NCBI GenBank assembly: GCA_025602905.1
Contig: JAHLKI010000021.1
Span: forward strand, 421,377-485,376
DNA: 64,000 bases
From: Phlyctochytrium arcticum
Taxonomy: Eukaryota; Chytridiomycota; Chytridiomycetes; Chytridiales; Chytridiaceae
Reading direction: 5' to 3'
Shown here: piece by piece, positions 22,251 to 37,471 of the stretch
Numbering within the stretch: the first letter of the stretch is position 1
Layout: every line of letters starts with the position of its first letter
The notes under the pieces: model-generated
Told to the model about the DNA's origin: nothing
What the model saw: the letters and a program-made list of their open reading frames with translations, nothing else
The model's database searches: none
Position numbers and translations under genes: made by a program

Positions 22251-25200
22251 ATGATGGCACGAGATCCTCAGGAGGCGAATATCAATGTGGTGGTCCGCGT
22301 TCGGTAATGATTGCAATGTCAGATCCCCTAAACGTTTTCCTTATCATTAATGGTCAAGCATAGCCCACGGAATCAAAAAGAGATCCGAGAAAACAGTCCC
22401 ATCACAGTAACCACCAATGGAATACGTGGCCGGGAGCTGCATGTCAAGGCCAATCAAGGGGAATCCTCGACGAAAACATATAATTTTGACAAAGTTTTTG
22501 GACCTGATGCTGGACAAAATATGCTATTCGACGAGGTGGTGTCACCTATGTTGGAGGAGGTGCAGACCAACGTCTTTTGGTTGAATCTTACGGAAACTTA
22601 TGCTGGGGAAATGTTTAGGTACTTCTGGGGTACAATTGCACAATCTTCGCATATGGTAAGAGCAAATAGACGCGTTTCTTCAAGGGCATCAATGTACTAA
22701 TTTATTTTCCAGGCCAGGTAAGCCAGATTCGAAACAAACAAATGCGCATAAGGGAGCTTATCATTGGACGGTATCTTCCTCAGACGGGCACAGGAAAAAC
22801 CTATACAATGGAAGGGGATCTCACGACTGTCCGGGGAGAGCATGCTGGAATTATCCCACGCACACTGTATTCGCTATTTGATACTTTGGAGGCTAGTGAA
22901 GTGGGCGAATACTTTGTTCGCGTATCGGTAAGTGCTGAAGCGTTGCCCATTTGATCCGAAATTTCAACATACGACTTACACGTGCACGTGGTAGTTCATA
23001 GAATTATACAATGAAGAGTTGAAAGATCTCTTATCCGCTGAGGAAGATTTCCGCAAGCTCCGTATTTATGAGGATTATAATCGCAAAGGATCTGTGGTCA
23101 TCCAGGGAGTCGAAGAAACATTGGTTAAGAACGCAGCAGATGTAATATCTGTATTGCAAAGAGGGTCGCATAAGCGGCAGACTGCGGCCACGAAAATGAA
23201 TGAGGTTTCCAGGTGTGTAACACCGAAACTACGAAATATTTACGATCCCTTGCTAACCTGAATGTAGTCGATCCCACTGCATATTTACGATTACTGTCCA
23301 CATAAAGGAAATCACTCCGCAGGGCGAGGAATTGGTCAAGGTTGGCATTTCGTGTTTCCATCCACTGTGGTTTTTGTATTGATTGTAAGGATCCAGATAG
23401 GGAAACTGAATCTGGTGGATCTAGCGGGGTCTGAAAATATTGGTCGGTCAGGAGCGGAGAATCGACGCGCAAAAGAAGCTGGGATGATAAATCAGGTAAA
23501 ATACTCTATCAATATCATTGCGCGTATCACACTTATGCGTCTATTGGCTACGAATAGTCACTTCTTACGCTTGGTCGGGTAATCAACGCGCTAGTTGATC
23601 GAAGTCCGCACATCCCGTATCGCGAAAGTAAATTGACGAGACTGCTTCAAGACTCTTTGGGCAAGTAGAACTGACGGGCTTCGCGCGTCCCCTCCCTGAC
23701 CAAATATATGTAGGTGGTCGCACCAAGACTTGCATCGTTGCTGCTGGTATGTTTCCTTTTTCTGTTGCCGCAAGATTACGATTAATCTGGATGTCATTTA
23801 TCAGTGTCCCCAGCGAAATGCAACATTGAGGAAACCATGTCTACCTTGGATTATGCCCATCGGGCGAAAAACATCCGCAACAAACCTGAAGTTAACCAAC
23901 GGATGACCAAACGAGCTCTATTGCGGGACTATGAAGACCAAATTCAGCGATTGAAGGCTGATCTACAGGTTGAAGCCTTTACACTACCGAGTCCCTACCC
24001 CGAATTGACAGGAATCCATCTAGGCAACGCAAGCAAAAAATGGCGTTTACCTTACTCATGAAGTACGTGCCTATCATCCAGGCTTTTCACTTCCCCACTT
24101 ACACAATCTTTGTGACAGAGCTATGCCCAGCTTGTTGGCGACAACTCCAGCGGAAAAGACCGAGTGGATGAGCTTACCAAAACTATTGCTGCAAAGGAGC
24201 ATGATTTCAAACATCTCAACACTCAGTTGCAGCAAAATTTGGACCTGCTTGATAAGACAACGGCGGAACGTGATCAGACGAGGGTGAGCATTGAGTTTGT
24301 CATTCGCCGCCGGATCGTCAATTAAATGTGCAATAGACGGATTTGGAGGCCAAACGCAAGGAACTTGATGAGCTTTTCACGGAATTGAAAAGGATGCAAC
24401 AACTACATGCGGAGCAACAGTTACTTACAAGGTAGCTTAGCGCTCAGTTGCTGACACGTAATTTACTTACTTCTCATACAGTGCACATGCTACCACGGAG
24501 AAACAGTTGGATAAGGTTGCTGCTGGTTTAGTAGTGACTCTCAAAAGAAGTATATCGGACGTCGAAGGACTACATGATAAATTAGGTTTGCCACACTTCA
24601 AATTCCATTGATTAGCCAATACTAAAAAGATGGATGACCGTTTAGAACGGAAAACATCTCTTGAGGTAGAGAATCAGCAAATATTTCGTGATTTTCAAAG
24701 CGAGTTGCTCCAGCAGATGCAAGAATTGGATGAGAATATTTCTCGCATGGGCACTAATTCAAGTACTTTCTTGAGTTCGTTTGGACAAGACATGGAATCC
24801 TTCGCAAGGACACAAATGACCGTGAGCAAAGGATGCTCAATGTACCAAACGTTTTTTTAATTTTGCGGTAATTACAGATGGTTCAGGACTCCTTATCAGC
24901 ATTAAACAGCCAACTCGACATTTTTGTGCATTCGGGAACCGCGACAAAGGATGACGTGAATACTTTCAACGGTAATCTCTCCATGGCGCTGAAAGATATC
25001 CGCGCCAGAGTAGACGCCCTTCAGTCAGATTTTTCCGTGTGCAATGGGAAGTCCATGTCCATGCAGCAGCAATTGTTCGCGTCGCACCGTGAACTAATTG
25101 CTCAACATCAATCCCAGGTGTGTTTATCACTCCCGAAGCTGATGCGAGTTGGAAATGCCGTCTAAATACTGCTATCGTAGATGGAAGAATGGAATAGTGC

Positions 25201-26589
25201 CATGCGAGAAAAAATATCAGGAGTTTCGCAAACGTTTGCGAAATATGTTACAGCGGAGGCGGGGCAACATGCGGAAAGACAGCAGATTATCGAGGCGCGC
25301 TTGCTAGCGGAGGTAATGATTGACGCATGGTTCTTTCCGAAATTTATTTTAAATCTGTATCAGATTGAACATCTTAAAGTTCGAAATGCAGATTTGCAGT
25401 CTCAACTCCTCTCAGCTAAAGCATCTGCTGACACTGACACCGACACGCTGCTCTCACAAATAACGCAGCTGGTATCAAGTTACAAGTCAGAAAGACATCG
25501 CGTGCTAGATACCATCGGAGAGTATGCCTCAATTGCCACAGATGAGGGCTCAATACGATTGGAAGGGGCCGGCGCAGAACTGCGCGAACTGGAAGAAGAC
25601 TCCGCCACGCAAAGAAACCACTTTGTTCAACAAATTAACGCTGATATCAAAAGTCTGGACGAAACAGTCGAGGAGGAGAAGGAGGTGAGCATCTTTCTCG
25701 TCGCATCAACTTTTTCGTATGCTAAGTTTCTTCTGCAGACGGTGGCCACCACAATAAAGGGAATTTTTGAGCAGACCACGATAATGGACGACACCCGTCA
25801 GGATAGTGCCGGCCAAAAGCAGAAGCTCGTGGACGAAGCATGCATGACTGTCAAATCAAGCCATGATGCAGGTTTGTGAAATTTGGATTTCATTCAGGAA
25901 TTGAACTGATCGTGCCAAAATACTCAAGTTGCAAATGAGATCTCAAAGCACCACGAATCACAGATTCTGGCGTTATCCAACCTTCACGATTCTGGAAAAA
26001 GTCTTCACACCCTTGCAGAGTCACAGCATACATCATACGGCCAAGCTGTTAATCAAACCCTGGAAAAATGGCATAGTTGTACTCAGAGCCAACGAAACTT
26101 GGCCTCACAATCATTCAATGGTCTTGGTCAGCAAATATCTCTGGCAAAGGAACGAATAACGGACAACTCTCTGACTACTGATGACTTGACCGGCAAAACA
26201 CCACAACGTCAGTCTTTCCGGTGAGTTTTTGGTTGGGGTAACAAACAGCAGCAGTCAAGCTAATTTGAAACCTCAGATACGTAACATCCTGGCATCGCAC
26301 ACGGTCACATGCTGACATTCTTCGAGAATACCGTGAAAACGGGCGGGTCATGTCGCCAACAAGCACACCAAGGTCTTATGAAGAAGCACTGGAATCGGAT
26401 GCCAGTGATACAGAAATGTCAAGTATGACCAGCGCAGATAAGGAGAACGAAAGCCAGATGGGTACACCTCGGCCGACGAGTAAACTGCCACGCACCAAGA
26501 GTAGAATAGGCCGGAACGCCTTCCTGCCCGGATCCATCATCAACGGCGAAGGGCCAGATAGCCCGTTCAAATCCCTTGACAACGTGTAG
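22251..26589 (+). CDS. KIF11: Kinesin-5 (BimC/Eg5) mitotic motor
   Basis: Many-exon gene from ATG 22251 to TAG 26587-26589. The spliced N-terminus reads [19 protein letters not shown], then [28 protein letters not shown] plus [13 protein letters not shown] (P-loop), the switch I N-E-V-S-S-R-S-H, switch [22 protein letters not shown], then [20 protein letters not shown] and [10 protein letters not shown] long coiled coil follows, and near 26188-26220 a BimC box ([13 protein letters not shown]) carries the Cdk1-type Thr-Pro site. These features are specific to kinesin-5, the tetrameric plus-end motor that slides spindle microtubules apart. Early exons are 22251-22303, 22364-22559, 22619-22655, a 5-nt exon 22713-22717, and 22784-22927. 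The intron at 23661-23713 begins with GC instead of GT. Confidence 0.95.
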
Positions 26590-26792
26590 AACAACTCAAA
26601 AGACGCTTTGTTTTTGCGAGTGCTCGTGTCTATCGACACCGAAATTTCATAACTTTACACATTCTTCATCAGAAATTTTGAGTAAATTGTGTTGTCCTCT
26701 TGAGTCTTGCGCCACATTTCCTGTGAGGTAAGAACCTCACTTGACGCGAAAAACGACCTCGTCACAAGCATCTGGAAGTTATTGAAGTCATC

Positions 26793-27802
26793 ATGTCAGA
26801 GTTCGGCGACTTTGTTACCACAGATGGTGGATTGCCTATGGCGGAAGACCCAACCGCAGATTTTCTTGCTCGCGAACAAGCAGCCCTCGGAGCGGATGCT
26901 GCTTTGTTCGGCAACAGCTTGTCTACCGACAACTTCCCCCCAACAGAATCCAGAGAGGCGGAGAACGCATTTGCATTTGCAGGAGAAAACAACCAATCTG
27001 AATTGCCGGTATTTTCACCGAATCAGACTGCCGATGCTAGCTTTGCATTTGAGAGCACCGCGGTACGCGTTCATGTTCTGTCAGTTTGCATGGTCTCATT
27101 AAGGTTTTAGGCCAACGAGGGCGAGACTGGCGGAGTATATGGAATCGACACGCAAGAAAACACCGTGAACTTTGACCATACTGGAGTATCGTCCGTGGGA
27201 AGTGCATTCTCCCCTGCAAAGCGAGATATCGAGCCTGAGTCGGACAACATCCGGTATTCGCATGGTGGCTTTTTGAAACTGTAATTGCATCACTAATCCA
27301 TCAAACAGACAATGGCGGGAGGATTTCAATGCGAAAATTGCTGAACGAGACGCTAAATTAAAGGAAAAGCATCAAGCTACATTAGATGCCGCAAAAGAGG
27401 CCATCGAGCGTTTCTATGCCGAATACAATGAGAAAAAGAACAAAAGTATTCAGAAAAACAAGGAGGCCGAGAAGCGAGGAACGGCTGAGCGGGAGGACAC
27501 TGCATCCGGAAATATTTGGGTATTACTTCCTCATTCCCGTAATGAATCATCAACGGATGGCTCACAGATTTTCGCTACAGGATCGAGTTGTGCGCCAAAT
27601 TGAAACAACATCTCAAGCTACAACAAGCGCTTCAAGTAAAGCAAGGGTCGATCTGAAGCAAGGTCGTCCAACAGATGATAAGGGCAAGGATTCTAAAGCA
27701 GCGAAGCAAGCACTCAAGACACGAGATACGGCTCGTATGAAGCAACTTTTGATGTCTTTGAAGAAAGACCCAAAAGCGCCGGGCGTCGAAGCAAGTGCAT
27801 GA
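26793..27802 (+). CDS. CLC1: Clathrin light chain
   Basis: Four exons (26793-27062, 27111-27253, 27309-27519, 27581-27802) give 281 residues in one frame. The N-terminal half is acidic and disordered with D-P-T-A-D-F-L-A-R-E-Q-A-A-L-G. A central helix follows (RQWREDFNAKIAERDAKLKE, then an E/K-rich coiled coil), which binds the heavy-chain hub. The C-terminal part reads NIWDRVVRQIE, then a linker and D-T-A-R-M-K-Q-L-L-M-S-L-K-K-D-P. This matches the light-chain family in order and length. It acts on coated vesicles at the trans-Golgi and plasma membrane. It is convergent with the MYST acetyltransferase, 135 bp away. Confidence 0.93.
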
Positions 27803-27937
27803 AAGGATGTGTTGTAAATTCCTGGGGACGGAATAAAATGTCTTGATAGTAAACGGAAAACAGGGTCTCATATTACTATAGTATAGGCAATGCAATCATA
27901 AATCTGAAAGGCAAGCACTGCCCCCCGGAAACTTGTC

Positions 27938-30371
<2,434 letters not shown>

Positions 30372-30507
30372 ACCTCGCGTTTAGTGGAGGTCGATAGATC
30401 TTCGACTTAGAGTCGAGATCTCACAATGACACAGAGGTATGAAGCAGTTCAGCGGACACTGAAGCTTACTGTCTCAGTCGTCTCCCGGTGAAGCTCTGCA
30501 ATCCACT

Positions 30508-33500
30508 ATGGCCGAATGCAAGCCAGTTTTTACAGATCTTCGGCTAACTTTTCCCGAGTTTAGGCACTTGACGTGGTCGGCGAGAAACGTTTTAGCGACT
30601 ACAAAGCAAGCTTGGCCGAGACAAACTCGGTCCCGGAGGTGCACCAAAGCTAACGGAAAAGTCTATCTTTACTCCATTGCGGAAGGAGAGCGCTTGACAC
30701 ATATAGATACGCTTTGTTCAGATACTCTGAGCAAAATACAGATTTTGGAGTGGGGGGACAGTGGACAATACTTAATTGCCATCGATGATGTTGGGCAGAT
30801 TGTTTTATGGGCAGCGCAGGTAACGGGATATGTCGCACTATTTGCTTCCGTGAAAGTATTAATATGTCAAACTGTAGGGGTGCATTAATGTCTGGTCAAT
30901 AATCTACGAAGGGCGAGTGGGGGAGCCTGTAACAGCCTTCTGCTGGTTGCAAGGGAAGCGAGAGGTCTGCTTTCACACAAATGTGTTTTGATTTACAACT
31001 AACATTGTCTTAGTGGGGCCCGGAACGCCGCGAAGCAGGTCGCACTTTCAAACGGCAGCCGCTACGAGGACCACGCGTTCCCACTTCTGAACCGGCATTT
31101 GTAGTTCTTACCCGAAGTGCAAAGGTTTGAGAAACTTCTAAATTTCTGCAGGCGAATTCTAATAAAGCTCTTTCTCCCAGGTGCATGTTGTTTATCAGAA
31201 GGACTATTTAGTGTTCGATATTCTCAGCGCATCCTTACCATCCGCGGGCTCGGGAGCTAGCGTAGTAGATCAAGCGGATATCTCCTTGGATATAGGTACA
31301 TCAGCGGGTTATTTCGATATGTCGAGTTGGGATCGCTTACAACAACAGGGAAGCGAGTTCGGGTCCTAGTGCGCCTATCTACTGGACGTATTTATTGTCA
31401 CTGCTTGTTGATCACATTGGCTACACAGGGTAAGATTGAGCAGGAAGTATCAAAACTTGAAAATGCTAAAAACGCATGATAGTTGCAACCTTTACCGAGA
31501 GCGTACTGATAGATACGACTGCCATAGTCTCTGAGAATGACAGGATTCGCTGTATGGCAGTCGTCGATTCGTGCCACGTCCTTCTGGAAACGGAAGGCCA
31601 TGTTTCGCGACTCATTCTCTGTAAGACGAAAGTCGACCCTGAATCGAAAGATTCTGCGGTATGTCAAAGGATCTGTTTTTATTCTAAATGGTAAAATCGC
31701 TTACCATGTGATACAGACTTGGGAGGTTGTGAAGAGTTGCAATTTGGATTTGGCGACAAGCTCTATGCATTTGCTACTTGGGGGGTCAGAGCGGGGAAAG
31801 GATCACGGCACAATTGTTTTCCTGGGATTTCCAAATGGTACTTGCGAACAGAGGGAAATTAAATCTTTGGATAGCCAAACAATCATCGAGTGCGCATTTC
31901 AAGAGTACTTCTCAACAAGACCAGTCAGAGTTGACGAACCGCCAGATGAAGTGACAGCCGCTATTGCGCAAGATTCTGTAGTTGGCCAGACGGACATCGC
32001 AAGTCAAAGACCAGCATGGGCGAGCGGCAAGCCAATCATCGATATAGCGGTGTCGCCGAACCTCGTTGATGTCATCGTCGCGATAGGCGATTGGGGAAGC
32101 AAGGCTGAGATCGATTTTTGGCCGAAAAATGATGAGGTTGTAACCGATGGCAGCAGTGTTGCTCTCGAAAAGGGGAGGGCGGAATGGAGCTGGGATTCAT
32201 TACTGCAAACTTTTGCAGCAAAGTTCACTCTATCTTTGGCAAATGAGCGTGGCCTCGATGATCTGGTATTTTTTCTGCTGCATATTTTTAGAACAGATGC
32301 CGCTAAAGAAGGTGAGTTTTCTTCGATATTTTATGGTCCTTTGAACCTCTTTCTTACAACGCTGCATACAATCAAGAGCATCTTCAAGCGCTTCTAAGCA
32401 TGATATATCACAAATACGGAGAAGTTGTTGGTGTTTCGGACTATGGCACGTGCTCGTTTCTTTCGAAAGGATCTTTGGCGCCACTTAGGGATTCCATGCT
32501 CGGGTTGCAGTTGTCTTTGTATCGGTAGGAGCGTACAACTCCCTTTCAACAACATGATACTAAACTACTCGTTCAGATTAGGAGATGTACAGCCTCAACT
32601 CTACGCAAATACCTTGGGCTGTATTCAACTACGGGCTGCGCTAAATCAAAGTTACGCCGCATTTGAGCAGCCTGAAATAGCGTGGGAATTCATCGGTAGC
32701 TGCCTGATAGAACATAATCCCCAGGAATACCACTTACCAGTTTTACAGACGGGTTTTTGCAATCAGGTGATATTGCCTCCTTAAGAGGAGCCAACAAAGT
32801 TCCTGCTGCTTTAATTCTGCGCAAAGGTGAGGCACTATCTGGGTATGTCATACTGAATCTAACTAATTTCAAAAGAATGTCTGCAATCTCTGGTTTCACT
32901 GTCCTTATGGCTTTCCGACTTCTGTATCAGCCTTCTGCGGCAATTGTATACGGTGCTGAAGCTGAAGCAAAAAAACAAGGATGGGGACTCCTCACCGCAT
33001 GCTTGGGAGCATCCGACGGTTCTCCCGTTCTTTCTACGCGAATCGTCACGACAGGATCTTCTCTCGCTTTTAATTATCCAGGTTTATTTAGAATACAACA
33101 TCCACCTCCGCCGGTCCATGAGCAAGCAAAATCTCGAACTCACGGGCTATCTTGTCGAGCTCGCGGTCACGCTAAAGCGTGTTGGATTGAAATTTCTGCC
33201 CCTCGCGGAGTTCCTCGCGGATATCAATACCCTGATGGCAAACATTTTCAAATCCACCGAGATGGACAGCGCCCGGCGGCTAAAAATTGAATCCGACATG
33301 CTGATTTTGGGAACGATCGACAAGGACATACTTACAAGTAGCCTGGCGAAGCTTGAGGAAGGGTTTGAGGCCCGGATATGCGACATCTGCCCGTCTGATG
33401 CTCCAGTGCAATCAGTGCTGACAGCAAATCCCGAAGACTTGTTGGCGATCCGCCTTGCGCCGTCCATAACCAATTTGTTCAAAGCGGATGTTCACATTTG

Positions 33501-33858
33501 GCCGTTGGAGGTTATATTGGATGATATATGGACCAGCAGCTCCAATCCTCGCCAAGCCAGTGTACGAGAGTGTATCTCGGGCAGGTTTCCGGAATTACCC
33601 CCCCTAAAGAAGCGAAGGGTGGAACAGATACGGGAGCATATGGACGTTGTGACAAAATCTGCGTTAAGCGATGACCCCATCATCCGACAGTGCATGCAGT
33701 GTCTCCAATTTTCACGGGCGCCGGAAGAGCCTACCCCTGTTGTAGGGGCAACCGAAGTGTCGCTTCTGGCCCGTGGACCAGCCATGCTCCGAAATGCGTT
33801 TAGCAACTGCTGCATCTGCGGCGGTAGATGGCGCCGAGTCATAAATCTGCAAAGGTGA
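30508..33858 (+). CDS. MED16: Mediator complex subunit 16 (MED16/Sin4)
   Basis: Multi-exon gene from ATG 30508 to TGA 33856-33858. The N-terminal part is WD40-like: LTWSARNVLATT, IQILEWGDSGQYLIAIDDVG, C-I-N-V-W-S-I-I-Y-E-G, and F-V-V-L-T-R-S-A-K followed by V-H-V-V-Y-Q-K-D. The middle is helical. The C-terminus has the Cys-rich ending typical of MED16: IRQCMQCLQFSR, then LRNAFSNCCICGGRWRRV, close to the C-L-C-G-G-x-W end of animal MED16. MED16 sits in the Mediator tail and contacts activators. Start codons of the MED16 and MYST genes are 136 bp apart and divergent, so they may share a promoter. Exon joins between 30.8 and 33.1 kb are only partly resolved. Confidence 0.8.
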
Positions 33859-33967
33859 AGGGTCAATAGCCTCTGAAATATAAATAGGAACTCTTCGTAT
33901 ATTTTCTTTAGCATTCTCTCAATTTAATTTTTTAATCACAAAGTACAATAATCCTAGTTCAACCCAT

Positions 33968-34606
33968 TTACTCTGATGTCGCCGACTTTAGAAATTCGGC
34001 AACTGCTGCTGGCGGACGGGATCCTACAAATGACGCCGTGGCTTTACCATTCCGAAAAACAGTCACTGTTGGTAAGGAGCGGATCTGAGATCCGACAATT
34101 AATCACTCTCATCTAACTGATTTGGCATGAATCTGCGAACCTGTTGTTTCGCTGCAGTCTCTTCAGCCTCGTCAATGTTGACTTTCAGCAACACGGCTTT
34201 CTTGCTGTCCGCGACCGCTTTGACAAGCACGGGTGTGAGAGTTCGACACGGCCCGCACCAGCTAGTTGAAAACATGTATTCAGATGATGCCTGTTGCGTT
34301 AGAAAAGCGCCAAATGAACTAACTCTGCATAGAAATCAACAACCAGAGGAATATCGCCTGCAGACTTTATGATGCTGTCGAAATCTGCATCACCAACCTC
34401 TAGCATGGAACCTGGAACCAGCTTGGGTGTCGATGATTGGTGACGAAAGGTAGACTTGACCCTTGCTATACATCGTGCTTCAGTTAGTTGGGTGATCTAG
34501 TGCCGGCTGCATTGTTTACAAGGTACGCACGGAAGGTCACAGGTACGGCAACACAGCGGATCCGTGTAAGGGGCGTCGCACGACGCAAAATGGGGTGCAT
34601 TGTCAT
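33968..34606 (-). CDS. Mitochondrial thioredoxin
   Basis: Four exons (34606-34527, 34461-34324, 34261-34141, 34084-33968) give 151 residues. The start MTMHPILRRATPLTRIRCVA continues Arg-rich and acid-free to about residue 35, a typical matrix presequence. The thioredoxin fold follows: D-F-D-S-I-I, IPLVVDFYADWCGPCRTLTP with the C-G-P-C active site, LLKVNIDEAEETAAKQQIRS, and the cis-Pro in S-L-P-T-V-T-V-F-R-N-G. Thioredoxins reduce disulfides of partner proteins; the presequence points to the mitochondrial matrix (inference). The first intron uses an AAG acceptor a few bases after a TAG; only the AAG site keeps frame. The stop is 109 bp from the end of MED16 (convergent). Confidence 0.92.
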
Positions 34607-34931
34607 AAGTTATATCTTCAAATCCCTTTGGAGGTCTGGATCCGATTCTAATTTTCAGATTCCGCTTGGTTGGTTGAGATGGTTGACGTTCATCCGTTTT
34701 AATTCGACTCACGTGGTCTGCGGTTGTGGAACCCTGGTGGAACCGGTGGAACCTTGCACAGCGGCCATTTGCGGCGCAGGCTAGCGGAGTTTGAACCTGA
34801 AGCCACATGTCTTGCTAAATCTTCAAAATGGCAGCTTGCTAAGACTAAGACAAAGTCAATCACTATCAGAGCAAAAGCCTACGCAACCTTCAGCACGCAT
34901 TCCAACGATATCTGGACGGTGACTAGTAATC

Positions 34932-37224
34932 ATGGCAGCCGCCAGTATTTTGGGCCAAAATGTGGGGCCGTCTTTGGGATATTTCCGTGAGACATTTGAA
35001 ACTCTTCCCATCCATCTCTGTTCTGTTCGACTAAATTCCTATGGTAGCGGGCGACTTAAATTACATTCAAAACAAAAATCCCTCACAAACCCGGGGCCAA
35101 GGACAGCGGGAGTAAGTCAAGCAAACCCTTGGTTTGCCAAGATGGGGCCCTAAGCTCAGTGATCTAGCGCGACTACGGTGATAGTGAGCGCACTTGACAT
35201 CAAACGCTTGCGCCGGGAAATCGATGGTGCTGGGGTGGAAGAACGAATTCGAGAAATGCAGAGACTAGATGTGGGTGAGACCTGGTTTTGGCGCTCGATC
35301 CATTTTCCTAATGTACCCATAACCAGCGAGAACGGCGCGGGAATCTCTCCAAAAAACGGGTTGCTCGGTGGGACAATACAATTGCAGGACAGCGTCGGCA
35401 GCGCTTACAGGCTCGAGAGGAGCGCTTGGCAAAGGAGGAGGAGGAGCGGGTTCGTCAAGATGTGGCTTACGCCGAGGAAGAGGCCGCACGTCGGCAGGGC
35501 GCAATCGATAGGGCAAAGCAGATTTTGTATTGCCAGACTGACATGGTCAAAAACTTTCATAGCAAAGTGATGCTGTATGAGGCATTAAAGGTTTGTCCGG
35601 GAATGCCAACAAATTGGGCCAAAATGCTGACAGAAATGCATGAAATAGGAGCGAGACATGCAACTGGGGGTGAAACTGGAGCGAAAAGCCATTGAGAAGA
35701 ATCTAGACTCTCAACTCCAGAAAGAGATTCAAAAACAGAATCAGATTGCGCACGAAGAGGAGCTCCGCAACCTTGCTGCGCAAAGGCTGCGCAACCTCGA
35801 GCAATTCCAAGACTTACAGCACCAGCATAAGGACAAGCTTGCACAAGAGGCAATGGAGATAGAGGTATGGTGATGATGTCCCCGCGCTTAGTCATTTGAG
35901 GTTCACGTTTTTCTCTTAGGAAAATGTGCGAGAAGGTGAACGTCTCGCACAATTAGGAGAGGACGTCCGAGAAGAGAAACGTCAAGCCGCCGCGAAAATT
36001 AAAGCCCAGAGGTCAGCCATGCGTGAAGAGCTGCTGGAGATGCGCCGTGCCTTGGCCATACAACAGGAGACAGATCGGATTCTCGACGAGGAGGAGCAGG
36101 GTAAAGCGCTCCGGTGGGCGGACAGGAAACGGCATCAAGCAACGGTGAAAAAGGAAGTTGAGAAGGCACGTTTCGAGTAAGTCGATATTTGTGTATTGAA
36201 TTGTAATAATTGACATCGGTGCTAAACTTTTGCGACGTAGGGAATCTCAAAAGAGTCGACAGACAATGGGTGAACAAAACGCCCGAGAGGACGCAGCAAT
36301 TGATGCCAAGCTGGACGAGGTAGTGGCCCGCGCAATGCTTGAGAGGGAGGAAAAGGCGTTGCGCCAGGAAGCGTATGCAGCCGCCTTGAAAAAGAAGCGC
36401 GCAGAAGAAGTCCTGACGGCGTACGAGGAACATGTGAGAGAGAAGATACATGCATATATATCGCCAAACAATGCTGAACTCTTGTGCTTACAGGTGCAAC
36501 AATCAAAAGTCCAGCGACAGCAACAGAAAGAGAAGGACGAAGAAGAGCTGCGCGACTACCTGCAAATTCACGAAAAAACGGTTGCCGCTCGTCAAGCTAG
36601 AAAAGAAGAGCTTTTACGGATTGGCAAAGATCTGCAGATGAATCATCTTGTTGATATGGTCAGTGAATGTTTATTGCTCCTCTCTAATGTGGAACTCATT
36701 GTGTGACGCAGGCTGCGCATTCGGTAGCGAAAGCTCGAGAGCGAGAAATGCAGCTAAAACATGATCAGGAAATGATGAGTAGTCTCGATCAAGAGAGCAG
36801 TAAGCTACATGCATACATGCGATCCGTTGCGGCAGAGCCATGGGCAAAAGATAACGCACGTCTTCAAACCCATGTACATGAGGAGACATCCCGCTCGAAA
36901 AACCATCGTCCATGGCGCCTGGCGGACAAGTACATTCTTGACACAGGGAGACGGCTTGGTTTAACAAACACCAAATCGTACCACCCTATTGACTTGGCCA
37001 CAACGAATGAAATTGGGCGTGGGGATTTTCTAACAATTGTTGGAAAAGGTCCCGTGCAGAGTACACGTTCCTTGGCGAATACGAACGGGGTAGTCGTCAC
37101 CAAACCAGTTCCTACCAGCGCGCCCAATTCTCGTCCTCAAAGCTCTTCTACTATCGTACCTCAAAAGGGGAAAGTCGTCTCATCGCTACCAGCTTTGCCA
37201 GACAAATCAAAACATTTTGCATAG
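34932..37224 (+). CDS. CFAP210: CFAP210/CCDC173-like coiled-coil axonemal protein
   Basis: Multi-exon gene, probably from ATG 34932 (MAAASILGQNVGPSLGYF, then a donor), ending at TAG 37222-37224. Almost the whole product is a charged Glu/Arg/Gln coiled coil. A segment near 35400-35600 reads AREERLAKEEEERVRQD and then ILYCQTDMVKNFHSKVM followed by L-Y-E-A-L-K-E-R. The L-Y-x-Q-T-D-x-V-K-x-F-H-S motif is the recognisable core of CCDC173/CFAP210, a microtubule inner protein of ciliary doublets. A Pro/Ser-rich tail closes the protein. The family is found only in ciliated organisms, which supports a zoosporic fungus. The exon between 34986 and 35180 is uncertain. Other trichohyalin-like ciliary proteins are the alternative. 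Confidence 0.65.
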
Positions 37225-37471
37225 AATAATAGCCACGAATAACCTTTAATAGAAAGCAAGAAAGAAAGACATTAGTTACACACGGGAGGAGTCTATTTGT
37301 GATATTATATAATTACTCGCCAGCGTGCTACTATATACATAATGAGCAGGTGCTCTGCCCGGGCAACTGAAACCACTCGAGAGTTGGAGCAAATTTCCAT
37401 GTCGAGAACAACCGAAAATTTGGTAGATTTTAAGGCGCGCATAGTTGTACTTGATTTGCAACTTTTGATGC

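Noticed and set aside
31505..31530. 14-nt match (tagatacgactgcc) between MED16 and the dispersed repeat
   Set aside because: It lies inside MED16 coding sequence and no flanking similarity extends it; likely chance.
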